Below are positions 37,407 through 46,635 of a stretch of 48,458 nt of DNA, piece by piece. Each line of letters opens with the position of its first letter. The stretch's first letter is position 1. The notes under the pieces are model-generated. The model saw nothing but the letters and a program-made list of their open reading frames with translations, did not search any database and had not been told where the DNA came from. The stretch is from the NCBI GenBank assembly GCA_947574235.1, contig CANPIU010000009.1, forward strand, positions 1-48,458. The letters are read 5' to 3'. Both the position numbers and the translations under genes were made by a program. Source of the DNA: an uncultured Clostridium sp. (GTDB taxonomy: Bacteria > Bacillota > Clostridia > TANB77 > CAG-508).

Positions 37407-37789
37407 AATTTTCTACCAATAAAGAAAAAGGAAATTCTGGTTTAGGAGTGGCAATTGCTTATTTTTCAATAAATGGTTATACAGTCTCTATTCCACTAAA
37501 CGATATACAAGATTATGATTTAATAGTTGAAAAAGAAGGAAAGTTTGAAAGTGTACAAGTAAAAGCGACAGGATGCAAAAGAAAAAATGGAAATTATCAA
37601 GTAGAATTAAGAAGTTGCGGAGGAACAAAAGGAATACCATACAAAACAGTAGTAGATACAAATGTGGATTTTCTTTTTGTTTTAAATGAAAAAAGAGAAA
37701 TGTACTTAATTACCAAAAAAGAAATAAAAAATAAAAATACATTAAATTTGTGCCAAAAATATGAGCAATATAAAATAATTAATTGTTAG
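37403..37789 (+). CDS. PD-(D/E)XK endonuclease-like protein (group I intron endonuclease type)
   Basis: The protein has 128 residues. GNSGLGVAIAYFSINGYTVS, DYDLIVEKEGKFESVQVKATG and PYKTVVDTNVDFLFVLNE resemble the small PD-(D/E)XK proteins once linked to group I introns, with D and Q-x-K as likely catalytic residues. No intron is seen. The ATG at 37403 follows GAGGAGG and overlaps the dinD remnant. Its place next to tRNA genes suggests acquisition. Confidence 0.75.
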   Translation: MKFSTNKEKGNSGLGVAIAYFSINGYTVSIPLNDIQDYDLIVEKEGKFESVQVKATGCKRKNGNYQVELRSCGGTKGIPYKTVVDTNVDFLFVLNEKREMYLITKKEIKNKNTLNLCQKYEQYKIINC

Positions 37790-37832
37790 AAAACGAAAAA
37801 ACATTTTTGCTCAAAGAAAAAGAAAAGACCTT

Positions 37833-39065
37833 TTACAAGGTCACAATCTTTTTCGTAAAATCCAAATTATTCCAAGAATCCTCCTCATAGCCAATCGTAA
37901 ACACATTAGTAGCCCAAATATCTTTATCTAGCATAGTTTGAAGACTCTTATTCGAATTATCCTCTGTAAAGCGTTTCACAGAAGTAATAATTTCTAGTTT
38001 AGGATTCGCCTTAACAATTTCAGAAATCAAGAACTTACCACGTTTATTTAAGCCCAAAACCCTAACATAAGGTTGAACCTTTTTAGACATAGCCATATCT
38101 TTTTTCGTAATGCCAAGTAAAGCATGAAGCAAAATTCGTTGAAGACGAGTATTGGTATAGCGTTTCGTCTTAATAATATTCATAAATTCCGTAAAAGTAT
38201 TGCAAGAACTAGCCGCATTTTTAATTGCAAACTCTAAACCTTCTGAAACGTCAGGTAAATTAGCAATTTCGGAAGTTTTCATCTTTCTTAACGTATAAAT
38301 AATTTCCTTTTCAAACACAGAAATATCAGAAACTATATGACCAGCTTTCATATTTTGCATCATAATAGAATAACTAGGCGCTGGCATCAAATTTGCTAAA
38401 GCATTAAAGCCATTATTTTTAATCATATTGCGAATAGCCGTGCTACTAGCAGTATTTTCCGTATAATTTAAATCATTGTAACCAACCTCATATCTTGGAA
38501 TACTATAAGGGGTAAGATGACTCTTTAATTTTTTTAAAGCTTTCAAATATTCAATTGCTAAAATATTATTAGGAGAGGAAAGCACATTAGCATATTTTCG
38601 AATGTCATTCAAATATAACATTAAAGCATTTTCACGAGCCTTAGGAAAAGAAATTCCTTTAGCTAATTCATGTGATAATAAAGTTTTATACTGTTTTGGT
38701 TCGTGATATAAAACATCGGCACATTTATCTAAAACCTCTATTTCTGCTGTTTCAGCACCAAAAGAAAGATAATCAACAACACTTAAAGCATCTAAAATTT
38801 TAATAGCACCTTCCGCAAAATTTTCGGCACTAGAAGTAGCATATAAAACTGGAAGTTCAATTACTAAATCAATTCCATTACTGATAGCAGCTTGTGCTTT
38901 CGACCATTTATCCATCAAAGAAGTACTTCCACGTTGGGTAAAGTTCCCACTCATAATGGCAACTGTATAATTAGAACCAGTATCTTTTTTTGACTTTTCT
39001 AAATGGTATAAATGACCATTATGAAAAGGATTATATTCGGCAACAATGCCTAAAACTTTACTCAT
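37833..39065 (-). CDS. tmcAL: tRNA(Met) cytidine acetate ligase TmcAL
   Basis: The protein has 410 residues. N-terminal GIVAEYNPFHNGHLYHL holds the nucleotidyltransferase HxGH motif, then SGNFTQRG, FGAETAEIE and SSTAIRNMI follow. The enzyme makes N4-acetylcytidine at the wobble base of elongator tRNA-Met, using acetate and ATP. It lies on the minus strand, divergent from rnhA. A GACCTT/AAGGTC hairpin near 37829-37843 at its end may terminate transcription. Confidence 0.93.
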   Translation of the reverse strand: MSKVLGIVAEYNPFHNGHLYHLEKSKKDTGSNYTVAIMSGNFTQRGSTSLMDKWSKAQAAISNGIDLVIELPVLYATSSAENFAEGAIKILDALSVVDYLSFGAETAEIEVLDKCADVLYHEPKQYKTLLSHELAKGISFPKARENALMLYLNDIRKYANVLSSPNNILAIEYLKALKKLKSHLTPYSIPRYEVGYNDLNYTENTASSTAIRNMIKNNGFNALANLMPAPSYSIMMQNMKAGHIVSDISVFEKEIIYTLRKMKTSEIANLPDVSEGLEFAIKNAASSCNTFTEFMNIIKTKRYTNTRLQRILLHALLGITKKDMAMSKKVQPYVRVLGLNKRGKFLISEIVKANPKLEIITSVKRFTEDNSNKSLQTMLDKDIWATNVFTIGYEEDSWNNLDFTKKIVTL

Positions 39066-39089
39066 AGAAATTCCTTCTTTTACCCTATA

Positions 39090-39119
39090 TTGTTAATTTA
39101 TTTTTATTTATGATATAAT
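39090..39119 (+). promoter_or_regulatory. promoter of rnhA
   Basis: TTGTTA and TATAAT are 18 bases apart, upstream of rnhA. Confidence 0.6.
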
Positions 39120-39163
39120 ACTATCATAAAAGAATAAAAAAAACAAATAGAAAGGAAAATTTT

Positions 39164-39598
39164 ATGGAAAAAGTTGTGATTTATACTGATGGTGCTTGCT
39201 CTGGAAACCCTGGACCAGGAGGGTGGGGAAGTATTTTAATGTATAAAGAAAATAAAAAAGAAATATCTGGCGCAAAAAAAGATACCACCAATAATGTGAT
39301 GGAACTTACTGCTGTTATAGAAGGCTTAAAACTTTTGAAATATCCTTGTGAAGTGGAATTATATAGTGATAGTGCCTATGTGGTAAATGCCTTTGCAAAA
39401 GGTTGGATTGATAATTGGGTAAAAAATAATTGGAAAACAGCAGGAAAGGACCCTGTCAAAAATCAAGAACTATGGCAAGAATTATATGCTTTGACCAAAA
39501 CACATAAAGTCAATTTTAATAAAGTAAAAGGGCATAGTGATAACGAATATAATAATCGATGCGACGAATTGGCAAGAAATGCCATTGAAAAGGTATAG
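39164..39598 (+). CDS. rnhA: ribonuclease HI
   Basis: The protein has 144 residues. The four acidic or active regions are visible: [17 protein letters not shown] (D9), [13 protein letters not shown] (Glu), [12 protein letters not shown] (Asp) and [15 protein letters not shown]. It degrades RNA in RNA-DNA hybrids. The ATG follows GAAAGGA. Confidence 0.96.
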   Translation: MEKVVIYTDGACSGNPGPGGWGSILMYKENKKEISGAKKDTTNNVMELTAVIEGLKLLKYPCEVELYSDSAYVVNAFAKGWIDNWVKNNWKTAGKDPVKNQELWQELYALTKTHKVNFNKVKGHSDNEYNNRCDELARNAIEKV

Positions 39599-39633
39599 TA
39601 AATATTACATTTTCGTTACATTATAGAAAAACA

Positions 39634-39662
39634 TTGAAATATTTTGTCAAATCCAGTATAAT
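39634..39662 (+). promoter_or_regulatory. promoter of the 39684 gene
   Basis: TTGAAA and TATAAT are 17 bases apart. Confidence 0.65.
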
Positions 39663-39683
39663 AAAATTGTGGAGGAGGAGACA

Positions 39684-40487
39684 ATGAATACCTTTGCAGA
39701 ATATATATTAAGAGAAGAAGAACTAGATGCTAAAATGGAAATTGTCTATTATTTGTCAAAAAAATCAAAAGTATTTTTTGACAAATCTATTGTGTTTAAG
39801 GCAGAAATTGCTAGACTATTTTTAGACTATTCCAAAATTGACGTAGATAAAAATTTTGTATTAACAGCTTGCTTATTATGCAACTGTAAAAAAATAGATA
39901 ATGCACAAGAGATTAGTAAAATCCATAGTTATGCCAAAGAAGGAGCAGACTATTTAAGAGAAATCGGATTTGGAAAAAGATTTTGTAAAATATGCGAAGA
40001 AGTTAATCGATATAGTGAGAGTAATCCAAGGGAAAGAGAAGGAGATATCCTAGAATTGGTGGACCAATTTGGAGGTATGCTATTAGATAGACCAGAAAGA
40101 ATTGGCTTTAAACCAGATGAAGCTCTTGTATTACTAGAACATAGAAATCTAAAAGATAAATATAATCGCTATTTGCAAACGTTTATTGAATTCATTCAGT
40201 TCTTAGAAAAAATACAGATGAACGATATGGTAAATATGACAGCCTTAAGAAGACTTGTAAAAATTCATAATGAAACAAAAGAATTAACAAAGTTTATTCA
40301 AAAGTTGGTGTATGAATTTGAACCAAAAATAGATAAACTAATTGCACAGCAAAATGAAGAAATTGCAGAGGAAATGCTAAGTAAAGTAGAAGGAGCCAAT
40401 CGACCACTATTTAGTGAAGAAACAACGAGAAAGATTATGGCTCATATACAAGAAGACCAAAAAATAGAGGCAACGAATATAGAATAA
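39684..40487 (+). CDS. helical protein of unknown function, HD-fold suspected
   Basis: The protein has 267 residues, all helical in character. The region KIDVDKNFVLTACLLCNCKK to HSYAKEGADYLREIGFG resembles an HD-type phosphohydrolase layout, but the HD metal pair is not present, so it may be inactive. The C-terminus is charged. The ATG follows GGAGGAGGAG. No family is recognised with confidence. Confidence 0.6.
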   Translation: MNTFAEYILREEELDAKMEIVYYLSKKSKVFFDKSIVFKAEIARLFLDYSKIDVDKNFVLTACLLCNCKKIDNAQEISKIHSYAKEGADYLREIGFGKRFCKICEEVNRYSESNPREREGDILELVDQFGGMLLDRPERIGFKPDEALVLLEHRNLKDKYNRYLQTFIEFIQFLEKIQMNDMVNMTALRRLVKIHNETKELTKFIQKLVYEFEPKIDKLIAQQNEEIAEEMLSKVEGANRPLFSEETTRKIMAHIQEDQKIEATNIE

Positions 40488-40494
40488 AGCAAAG

Positions 40495-40538
40495 TGCCAA
40501 AGGGAGCCAAAAAGGACCGTCCCCTTTGGCTCTTTGGT
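40495..40538. repeat. REP-like palindrome, family 2
   Basis: Near-symmetric arms CCAAAGGGAGCCAAA and TTTGGCTCTTTGG flank GGACCGTCCCC. The 19-nt stretch GCCAAAAAGGACCGTCCCC (40506-40524) is the exact reverse complement of 47825-47843. Confidence 0.75.
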
Positions 40539-40557
40539 ATAAGAAAAGGAGAAGAAA

Positions 40558-41748
40558 ATGTACGAGATATTTGCAGATTTACATGTTCACATAGGAAGAA
40601 GCGAAAAAGGAAAACCGATTAAAATAACAGCAGCAAGAAGTTTGAATTTTGCCAATATTGCTAGGGAGTGTGCCGAAAGAAAAGGAATTAATGTAGTAGG
40701 CATTATCGATTGTGCTTCCCCTTATGTGATAGAAGATATCGAAAAATTTTTAGCCACAGGAGATGCCTATGAATTAGAAGATGGTGGCATTATTTATAAA
40801 GATAAAGTGTGCATTTTGTTGGGAAGTGAAGTTGAAACTTCCGAAAAAGGAAGAAATGGAAAATGTGGAAGTGCTCATAATGTATGCTTTTTTCCTCATT
40901 TAAAAGATATTAAAGGCTTTTCGGAGGAACTAAGTCATCACTTAAAAAATATCACTTTAAGCACACAACGCTCTGATTTATCTGGCTATGATTTAATTGA
41001 CATGGTGGAGAGGTATCATGGCATCTTAATTCCAGCCCATGTTTTTACCCCTCACAAGAGTTATTATGGGAATTGTACCGATAGACTAAAACATATCTTT
41101 CAAGAAAAATTCGATAAAATATTTGCGATTGAATTGGGACTTAGTTCTGATACTTATTTAGCAGATACGATATCAGAGTTAGAGAACAAAACCTTTGTCA
41201 CGAATTCAGATGCCCACTCTTTGCCTAAAATCGCAAGAGAATACAATAAAATGCAAGTAGAAGATATTTCGTTTAAAGAGATCGTAATGGCACTAAAAAA
41301 CGAAGGTGGGAGAAAAGTATTAGCCAATTATGGCTTAGACCCAAAACTTGGAAAATATCATAGAACTTATTGTGATGACTGCGAAGAAGCCATAGAGACA
41401 AAAGAACCAGTAGAAACTTGCCCAAAATGTGGTGGAAAAAATGTAACTTTTGGTGTGTTTGACCGAATTGAATTAATCAAAGACAAAAAAGAAACGAAAA
41501 GTCCTAAAAATAGACCACCATACATTTATCAAGTTCCCCTTGGATTTATTCCAGGTGTGGGAGGAAAAACCATTGAAAAATTATTAAATACCTTTGAAAC
41601 AGAAATGAATATTTTGCATAGGCTTTCAAAAGATGATATCGAAGCAGTGGTAGGCGAAAAGATAGCAAAACATATCGTAAAGGCAAGAGAAGGAAAGATG
41701 GAAATTCACTCTGGCGGAGGCGGAAATTATGGAAGCGTGAAAGCTTAA
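40558..41748 (+). CDS. PHP-domain endonuclease Q-like protein
   Basis: The protein has 396 residues. The N-terminal PHP fold has FADLHVHIGRSEKG, IIDCASPYV, LLGSEVETS, IPAHVFTPHKSYYG and TNSDAHSLPK. A four-cysteine zinc site (CDDC, then CPKCG) and a C-terminal helix-hairpin-helix region (GFIPGVGGKTIEKLL) follow. This matches EndoQ-type DNA repair enzymes that cut 5' of deaminated bases. The ATG follows AAAGGAG. Confidence 0.85.
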   Translation: MYEIFADLHVHIGRSEKGKPIKITAARSLNFANIARECAERKGINVVGIIDCASPYVIEDIEKFLATGDAYELEDGGIIYKDKVCILLGSEVETSEKGRNGKCGSAHNVCFFPHLKDIKGFSEELSHHLKNITLSTQRSDLSGYDLIDMVERYHGILIPAHVFTPHKSYYGNCTDRLKHIFQEKFDKIFAIELGLSSDTYLADTISELENKTFVTNSDAHSLPKIAREYNKMQVEDISFKEIVMALKNEGGRKVLANYGLDPKLGKYHRTYCDDCEEAIETKEPVETCPKCGGKNVTFGVFDRIELIKDKKETKSPKNRPPYIYQVPLGFIPGVGGKTIEKLLNTFETEMNILHRLSKDDIEAVVGEKIAKHIVKAREGKMEIHSGGGGNYGSVKA

Positions 41749-41783
41749 GAGGGGATGGGTGAACTGAACCCTACCCCTTTTTA
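41749..41783 (+). terminator. terminator after the EndoQ-like gene
   Basis: AGGGGATGGGT pairs with ACCCTACCCCT, followed by T residues. Confidence 0.8.
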
Positions 41784-41845
41784 AGTTTGTTCTAAAAAAC
41801 TCCTTATTAGCATATAGATGGTGTATGAAGATAAGGAGAAAAGAT

Positions 41846-42484
41846 ATGAAGAGAGACAAACGAATAAAATTATTAAGAACGATAAAAGAACACGTTAGCA
41901 ATAATAAAAAAGAATATATCATAGTAGCTTTGTTATTTGTCATAGGGATATTCTTAGGTGTTCTTTTTATCAATCATATACAAGAAGGACAAAAGACTGA
42001 AATTACAGAATATTTTAAGGCATTTATTGAGAAGATGAAGAATATGGAAGAATTGGATTCCATGGCTTTATTAAGGAATAGCATGGGACAAAATATAATA
42101 CTGGCCATTGTTTTATGGTTTTTTGGAACGACGGTAATAGGAATTCCTGTGGTTTTTGGGATTGTACTATATCGAGGGTTCTGCTTAGGCTATACGATTG
42201 CTGTTTGTGTTACCATTTTGGGCTTACCACAGGGGTTATGGTTTGCACTGATTTTATTATTCTTGCAAAATATTTTGTTTATACCAGCAATGCTTGCCTT
42301 AGCGGTTAGCGGTTTCAAATTATATAAATCAATTATCAAGGATAGAAATAAAGAAAATATTAAGATAGAAGTAGTAAGACACACAATTTTTTCTTTTCTT
42401 ATGTTACTAATTTTAATCGTGGCATCGGTGATTGAAATCTTTTTATCAACGAACCTTTTGAAGGCAATTATTAAATATTTTTAA
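41846..42484 (+). CDS. spoIIM: stage II sporulation protein M
   Basis: The protein has 212 residues, very close to Bacillus subtilis SpoIIM (about 214). An N-terminal membrane segment (YIIVALLFVIGIFLGVLFI) and a C-terminal cluster of membrane segments (VVFGIVLYRGFCLGYTIA, then LVLQNILFIPAML-like) match. It helps dissolve septal peptidoglycan for forespore engulfment. I choose the ATG at 41846 after AAGGAG, not the upstream start at 41825. Confidence 0.92.
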   Translation: MKRDKRIKLLRTIKEHVSNNKKEYIIVALLFVIGIFLGVLFINHIQEGQKTEITEYFKAFIEKMKNMEELDSMALLRNSMGQNIILAIVLWFFGTTVIGIPVVFGIVLYRGFCLGYTIAVCVTILGLPQGLWFALILLFLQNILFIPAMLALAVSGFKLYKSIIKDRNKENIKIEVVRHTIFSFLMLLILIVASVIEIFLSTNLLKAIIKYF

Positions 42485-42502
42485 AAAAATTGCTAAAATC
42501 TA

Positions 42503-42531
42503 TTTACATTTTTAAAAATGTTTGATATAAC
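42503..42531 (+). promoter_or_regulatory. promoter of xerD
   Basis: TTTACA and TATAAC are 17 bases apart. Confidence 0.55.
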
Positions 42532-42589
42532 ATATAAAGTAATTTATGTTAATGAATTTTAAGATTAGAATAAGAGGTAGGGGAAACAA

Positions 42590-43471
42590 ATGGAAAGACA
42601 GTTAAAGCATTTTTTTGATTTTTTAGAAAATGATAAGAAATTATCAGAAAACACATTACAATCTTACAAAAGAGATTTAAAACAATTTAAGAATTATTTA
42701 GAAGCATGTGAACTTCATTACAATAAAGTAAAAGAAGATGACATTAAAGATTACATTAGAGAATTGCAAGAAGGAGGAAAAAAAGCATCTAGTATCTCTA
42801 GAGGGATTGCTTCCATACGTTCCTTTTATCAATTTGTATTAAAGAACAAGAAAGTAAAAGTAGACCCAACAGAAAATATACAGTCACCAAAAATAGAAAA
42901 AAGAACACCAAGTGTATTAACGGCAAAAGAAGTTGAGTTATTATTAGACCAACCAAAGGATGTTGATTTAAAAGGAATTCGTGATAAAGCTATGCTTGAA
43001 TTTGCGTATGCAACAGGGATGAGAGTAACAGAAATTATTTCTTTAAACATGGAAGATATTGACTTAGAAGAAGGATATGTTATTTGTAAACATGGCAATA
43101 AACAACGTAATATTCCACTAGGAAATATGTCTTTGAAAGCATTGAAAGAATATGTAGAAGAAGCAAGAGATATTTTAATAAAAACAGAAGGAGAACAAGC
43201 GTTATTTGTTAATATTAATGGTAGTAGATTAACAAGACAAGGTTTTTGGAAAATTATTAAATTTTATAAAGAACAAGCACATATTACTAAAGACATTACA
43301 CCACATGTTTTAAGACACTCTTTTGCTACGCATCTTTTACAAAATGGGGCAGATTTAAAGGCTATCCAAACCATGCTTGGGCATTCTGATATTTCTTCCA
43401 CACAAGTATATATGCAATTTCAAGATGAAGGATTAAAGAACGTTTATCGAAAAGCTCATCCAAGAGCATAA
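42590..43471 (+). CDS. xerD: tyrosine recombinase XerD
   Basis: The protein has 293 residues. The N-terminal SAM-like domain (LSENTLQSYKRDLKQFKNYL) and the catalytic R-K-H-R-H-Y set are visible: ATGMRVTEI, KQRNIPLG, HVLRHSFATHLLQNG, LGHSDISSTQVYMQ. With a partner it resolves chromosome dimers at dif. The length and lack of phage genes nearby favour a chromosomal Xer protein. The spoIIM-xerD order is common in spore formers. Confidence 0.93.
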   Translation: MERQLKHFFDFLENDKKLSENTLQSYKRDLKQFKNYLEACELHYNKVKEDDIKDYIRELQEGGKKASSISRGIASIRSFYQFVLKNKKVKVDPTENIQSPKIEKRTPSVLTAKEVELLLDQPKDVDLKGIRDKAMLEFAYATGMRVTEIISLNMEDIDLEEGYVICKHGNKQRNIPLGNMSLKALKEYVEEARDILIKTEGEQALFVNINGSRLTRQGFWKIIKFYKEQAHITKDITPHVLRHSFATHLLQNGADLKAIQTMLGHSDISSTQVYMQFQDEGLKNVYRKAHPRA

Positions 43472-43487
43472 GGATTAAGAATAGAAG

Positions 43488-43527
43488 AAAAAAGATTTCT
43501 CAATGAAAAATTGTGAAGTCTTTTTTG
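43488..43527 (+). terminator. terminator after xerD
   Basis: AAAAAAGATTTCTCAAT pairs with ATTGTGAAGTCTTTTTT (small mismatches). Confidence 0.8.
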
Positions 43528-43539
43528 TTTCAAAATTAC

Positions 43540-43568
43540 TAGACATTAGACCAAAAAAAAGATATAAT
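43540..43568 (+). promoter_or_regulatory. promoter of the Alg14-like gene, duplicated at 47263
   Basis: TAGACA and TATAAT are 17 bases apart. The surrounding AAAATTACTAGACATTA and AAAAAAAGATATAATA are nearly identical to 47256-47292. Confidence 0.75.
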
Positions 43569-43605
43569 ATACTTATTAAAAATGATAGACAGAAGGGATA
43601 AAAAA

Positions 43606-44079
43606 GTGAAGAAAAAAGTATTATTTATATCTAGTACAGGTGGGCATCTAAGTGAACTGATGCAATTAGCACCATTATTTGAAAAGTATGATTATCATAT
43701 TATAACAGAAAAGGATAAAGTAAATGAAAATTTGAAAGAAAAATATGGCGATAAGTTGTACTTTTTACCTTACGGAACAAGGGCAAAGCTGTTTTCTTAT
43801 CTTTTTAAATATTTCTATCTTTGCCTAAAAACGGTATATTTATATTTTAAAATACGCCCTAATGTAATTGTGACAACAGGAACTCATACCGCAGGACCAA
43901 TGTGTATACTAGGTAAAATTTTTAGAAGTAAAATTATTTATATAGAAACTTTTGCTAATACTAGCAAAAAGACAGCAACAGGGAAGCTAATTTATCCAAT
44001 TGCCGATTTGTTTATTGTACAATGGGAAGAGATGCTTAAAGTATATCCTAAAGCAATCTATGGAGGAACAATTTATTGA
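43606..44079 (+). CDS. Alg14/PssD/Cps14F-like glycosyltransferase subunit
   Basis: The protein has 157 residues. SSTGGHLSELMQLAPLFEKY and TTGTHTAGPMCILGKIF, with IIYIETFANTSKKTATGKLI, are diagnostic of the membrane-docking subunit of two-part UDP-sugar transferases for polysaccharides. The start is GTG at 43606 after AGAAGGG. An ATG at 43582 is too near the promoter. Its partner (Alg13/PssE-like) lies at 47333, and about 3.2 kb of pilin-like sequence separates the two, which is unusual. Confidence 0.88.
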   Translation: MKKKVLFISSTGGHLSELMQLAPLFEKYDYHIITEKDKVNENLKEKYGDKLYFLPYGTRAKLFSYLFKYFYLCLKTVYLYFKIRPNVIVTTGTHTAGPMCILGKIFRSKIIYIETFANTSKKTATGKLIYPIADLFIVQWEEMLKVYPKAIYGGTIY

Positions 44080-44080
44080 T

Positions 44081-44121
44081 AAAAACTATCTTATTAAATG
44101 TTTTTAATAAGGTAGTTTTTT
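44081..44121 (+). terminator. terminator after the Alg14-like gene
   Basis: AAACTATCTTATTA pairs with TAATAAGGTAGTTT and T residues follow. Confidence 0.85.
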
Positions 44122-44151
44122 AATATTTGAGAGAAAAATCAGTAGGTACTT

Positions 44152-44240
44152 ATCATATATTGACATAATGGAAAGCAAAAAATACAATAAAGTAAAAAAG
44201 ATACAAAAGAAAGGAAACATGAAATGGAAAAAGAAACGAA
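44152..44240 (+). repeat. leader region duplicated at 46569-46655
   Basis: ATCATATATTGACATAATGG, AAATACAATAAA and GGAACATGAAATGG-like blocks recur in order at 46569-46655. The repeat covers the promoter area and the first codons of the GLUG protein gene. Confidence 0.75.
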
Positions 44241-46533
44241 AAATAAAGGAATTACACTAATTGTACTAGTAATAACGATAATTGTATTATTGATTTTAGT
44301 AGGAATAAGTATTGCTAGTTTAACAGGAGAAAATGGATTATTAAAAAAGGCGATGAAAGCGAAAGAAGAAACAGAAATTAAGGGATATCATGAAAGAATA
44401 GAACTAGTAAGAACCGAATTGAGATTACAAAAAGAAAATTATGCCTCACCAACCATAGCAGAAATGCAAAAAGAATTTGATGAAAATCAAACAGAGTGGG
44501 TAGCAAGTACAGAAATTAAGCTAGTGGAAGGAATTGAGACATTAGAACTAAAAACCAAGGAAGGATATATCTTTCACATAACAGAAACAGAAACCGAATA
44601 TAAAGGAAAAGGAGAAGTCGTAGATACAAGTGCTTTAAAAAGAGAAGATGCTTTAAAGCTAGAAATGGTAGGAGAAGGAAATAATGGCGGAAAATTAGTA
44701 CAAATTACAGACTTATCAGGTGTAGATTATTATGAAATAGAATATACGATTGGAGATAGAGAAGGAAATTGGTTACCAATAGAAAGCAGAAATACTGTAG
44801 AGGTTGGTCCTAGTTTAACCATATATGCTAGATTAGTGTATGAAACGAATAAAGGGGTTATCGTAAGCTTATCGATAGAGGCAACAGAACCAACAGTAAT
44901 AGCAAAAGATACGGATATGAGTCAAGTAGTTAGAAAGACACAAATACCGTTAGTAGATTTATTTGAGATAACATGGGGAAGTGATGGAATAGGGACAGTA
45001 GAATATAGTATTGCAGGAAGCTTAAATTTCCAAAATACAAGTTTTAGTAGTACAGAGATTAGTAATGTATCAGAATTAGAAATCGGAAATTATGAAGTTA
45101 CTTGCAAAGTGACAAGCCCATCGAATAAAGTGCAAACGGCAACCAAACAAAATGTGAAGATAACTAGGTTAGCTAATACAACCGTAGCAAATGCAAGTAA
45201 TAGCCAAGTAGCAGCAAATGCGATTTATAGTGAATATGATTTAGCATATTTTAGAGATTTAGTAAATGGAGGACAGTTTGCGTTAAATGCAAAACTGATG
45301 AACGATATTAATCTAGTTAAAGTATGTTCGGTGGATAAAGGAAGTTGGATACCAATAGGAGTATATAATCTAACAGAAGTACTAGATTCTAGTGAAATTA
45401 TTAAATATTATGATGGAATATTTGATGGAGAAGGACATACAATAGAGAATTTGTATATTGATAATGTTTCTTTACGTAGGCAAGGGTTATTTTCAGTAGC
45501 AAAAGAAAAGAGCATCATTAAAAACATAGAAGTTTTAGGAAGTATAAAGGCTTTAAATGGAGGTGGAATTTGTGGACAGACATTAGGAAATATATGGAAT
45601 TGTAAAAATAAGGCAAATTTGACAATGCAAGGTGCAAGTGCAGGAATTGTTTCAGTTAATAGAGGGAATATTAGTAATTGTGATAATACTGGTAATATTA
45701 TAGGAGGAGAATTTACAGGAGGAATTGTAGGCCTAAATGAAGGGAATATTGAAAATTGTATGTCAAATGCAACCATACAAGGAAAGTATAAAGTTGGTGG
45801 GATAACAGGAAAGAACTCATTGAAAGTGACAGATTGTTGTAATTTAGGAGAGGTAATTGCGACAGAGGCAACGATACAAAATGGAACTACGGATATAGTA
45901 TTTGCATTAGTAGGAGGAATAACAGGTGTTAATGCAGAGGCGGGAACAGTAACAAGGAGCATTAATCAAGGAAGAATAACAGCAAATTATAGATTCGTAG
46001 GAGGAATTGTAGGAAGCAATAGGGGGCTGGTATCCTATTGTTGTAATAAAGGTAATGTTAGCAGTCCAAAAAGAGGCGTAGGAGGAATTGTGGGATATAA
46101 TGTAAAATATGTAACGCATGTTTATAATATAGCAACTAAAATAGAGGCTGGACAAGAAGGAAATGGAAATAGCAATGTAGGAGGAATTGTAGGAGGCCAA
46201 GGAGACTTAGATGAAGCTAGTGTAAGATATTCTTATAATAAAGCAACGATAAAAGGAAAACGAAATGTAGGAGGAATTATAGGTATGGTGGACAAAGGAA
46301 CAGTAAGTAATACTTACAATATGGGAACATTAGATACAACAGAAACGGTAGGAATAGGGAATATAGTAGGACAGATTTATGATACTTCTGCTAAAACTAA
46401 CTCTAAAAAAGTAACAGAGACAGAAATGATAGGGTGGAGTCAAAATACAATAACAACTAATTTAAAAAATTTTGTAAAGAAAAATAATAGTTTACCAATT
46501 TTAGATATAACAGTAAGAGGGATATGTTTTTAA
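44224..46533 (+). CDS. pilin-like surface protein with GLUG repeats
   Basis: The protein has 769 residues. The prepilin-type N-terminus (KGITLIVLVITIIVLLILVG) is followed by TGENGLLKKA, as in the protein at 11434. The middle holds an immunoglobulin-like part near residues 225-315. From about 400 on, GLUG repeats occur: GGIVGLNEGNIENCMSNATI, GGITGKN, GGIVGSNRGLVSYCCNKGNV, GGIVGGQ and so on. GLUG repeats build extended adhesin-like structures. It ends with a natural stop and contains no in-frame CGG. The ATG at 44224 follows GAAAGGAAAC. Confidence 0.85.
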   Translation: MEKETKNKGITLIVLVITIIVLLILVGISIASLTGENGLLKKAMKAKEETEIKGYHERIELVRTELRLQKENYASPTIAEMQKEFDENQTEWVASTEIKLVEGIETLELKTKEGYIFHITETETEYKGKGEVVDTSALKREDALKLEMVGEGNNGGKLVQITDLSGVDYYEIEYTIGDREGNWLPIESRNTVEVGPSLTIYARLVYETNKGVIVSLSIEATEPTVIAKDTDMSQVVRKTQIPLVDLFEITWGSDGIGTVEYSIAGSLNFQNTSFSSTEISNVSELEIGNYEVTCKVTSPSNKVQTATKQNVKITRLANTTVANASNSQVAANAIYSEYDLAYFRDLVNGGQFALNAKLMNDINLVKVCSVDKGSWIPIGVYNLTEVLDSSEIIKYYDGIFDGEGHTIENLYIDNVSLRRQGLFSVAKEKSIIKNIEVLGSIKALNGGGICGQTLGNIWNCKNKANLTMQGASAGIVSVNRGNISNCDNTGNIIGGEFTGGIVGLNEGNIENCMSNATIQGKYKVGGITGKNSLKVTDCCNLGEVIATEATIQNGTTDIVFALVGGITGVNAEAGTVTRSINQGRITANYRFVGGIVGSNRGLVSYCCNKGNVSSPKRGVGGIVGYNVKYVTHVYNIATKIEAGQEGNGNSNVGGIVGGQGDLDEASVRYSYNKATIKGKRNVGGIIGMVDKGTVSNTYNMGTLDTTETVGIGNIVGQIYDTSAKTNSKKVTETEMIGWSQNTITTNLKNFVKKNNSLPILDITVRGICF

Positions 46534-46635
46534 TATAGTTTGGTAGTAACCTTAAAACAAATCTATTATCATATATGGACATAATGAAAAGCGAAAAATA
46601 CAATAAACTTGAAAGAGAGACAAAAGAGAGGGAAC

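Noticed and set aside
37833..39065. A functional link between TmcAL and the nearby CAT tRNA
   Set aside because: They are on opposite strands, separated by other genes, and the tRNA may be Ile2. The closeness may be chance.
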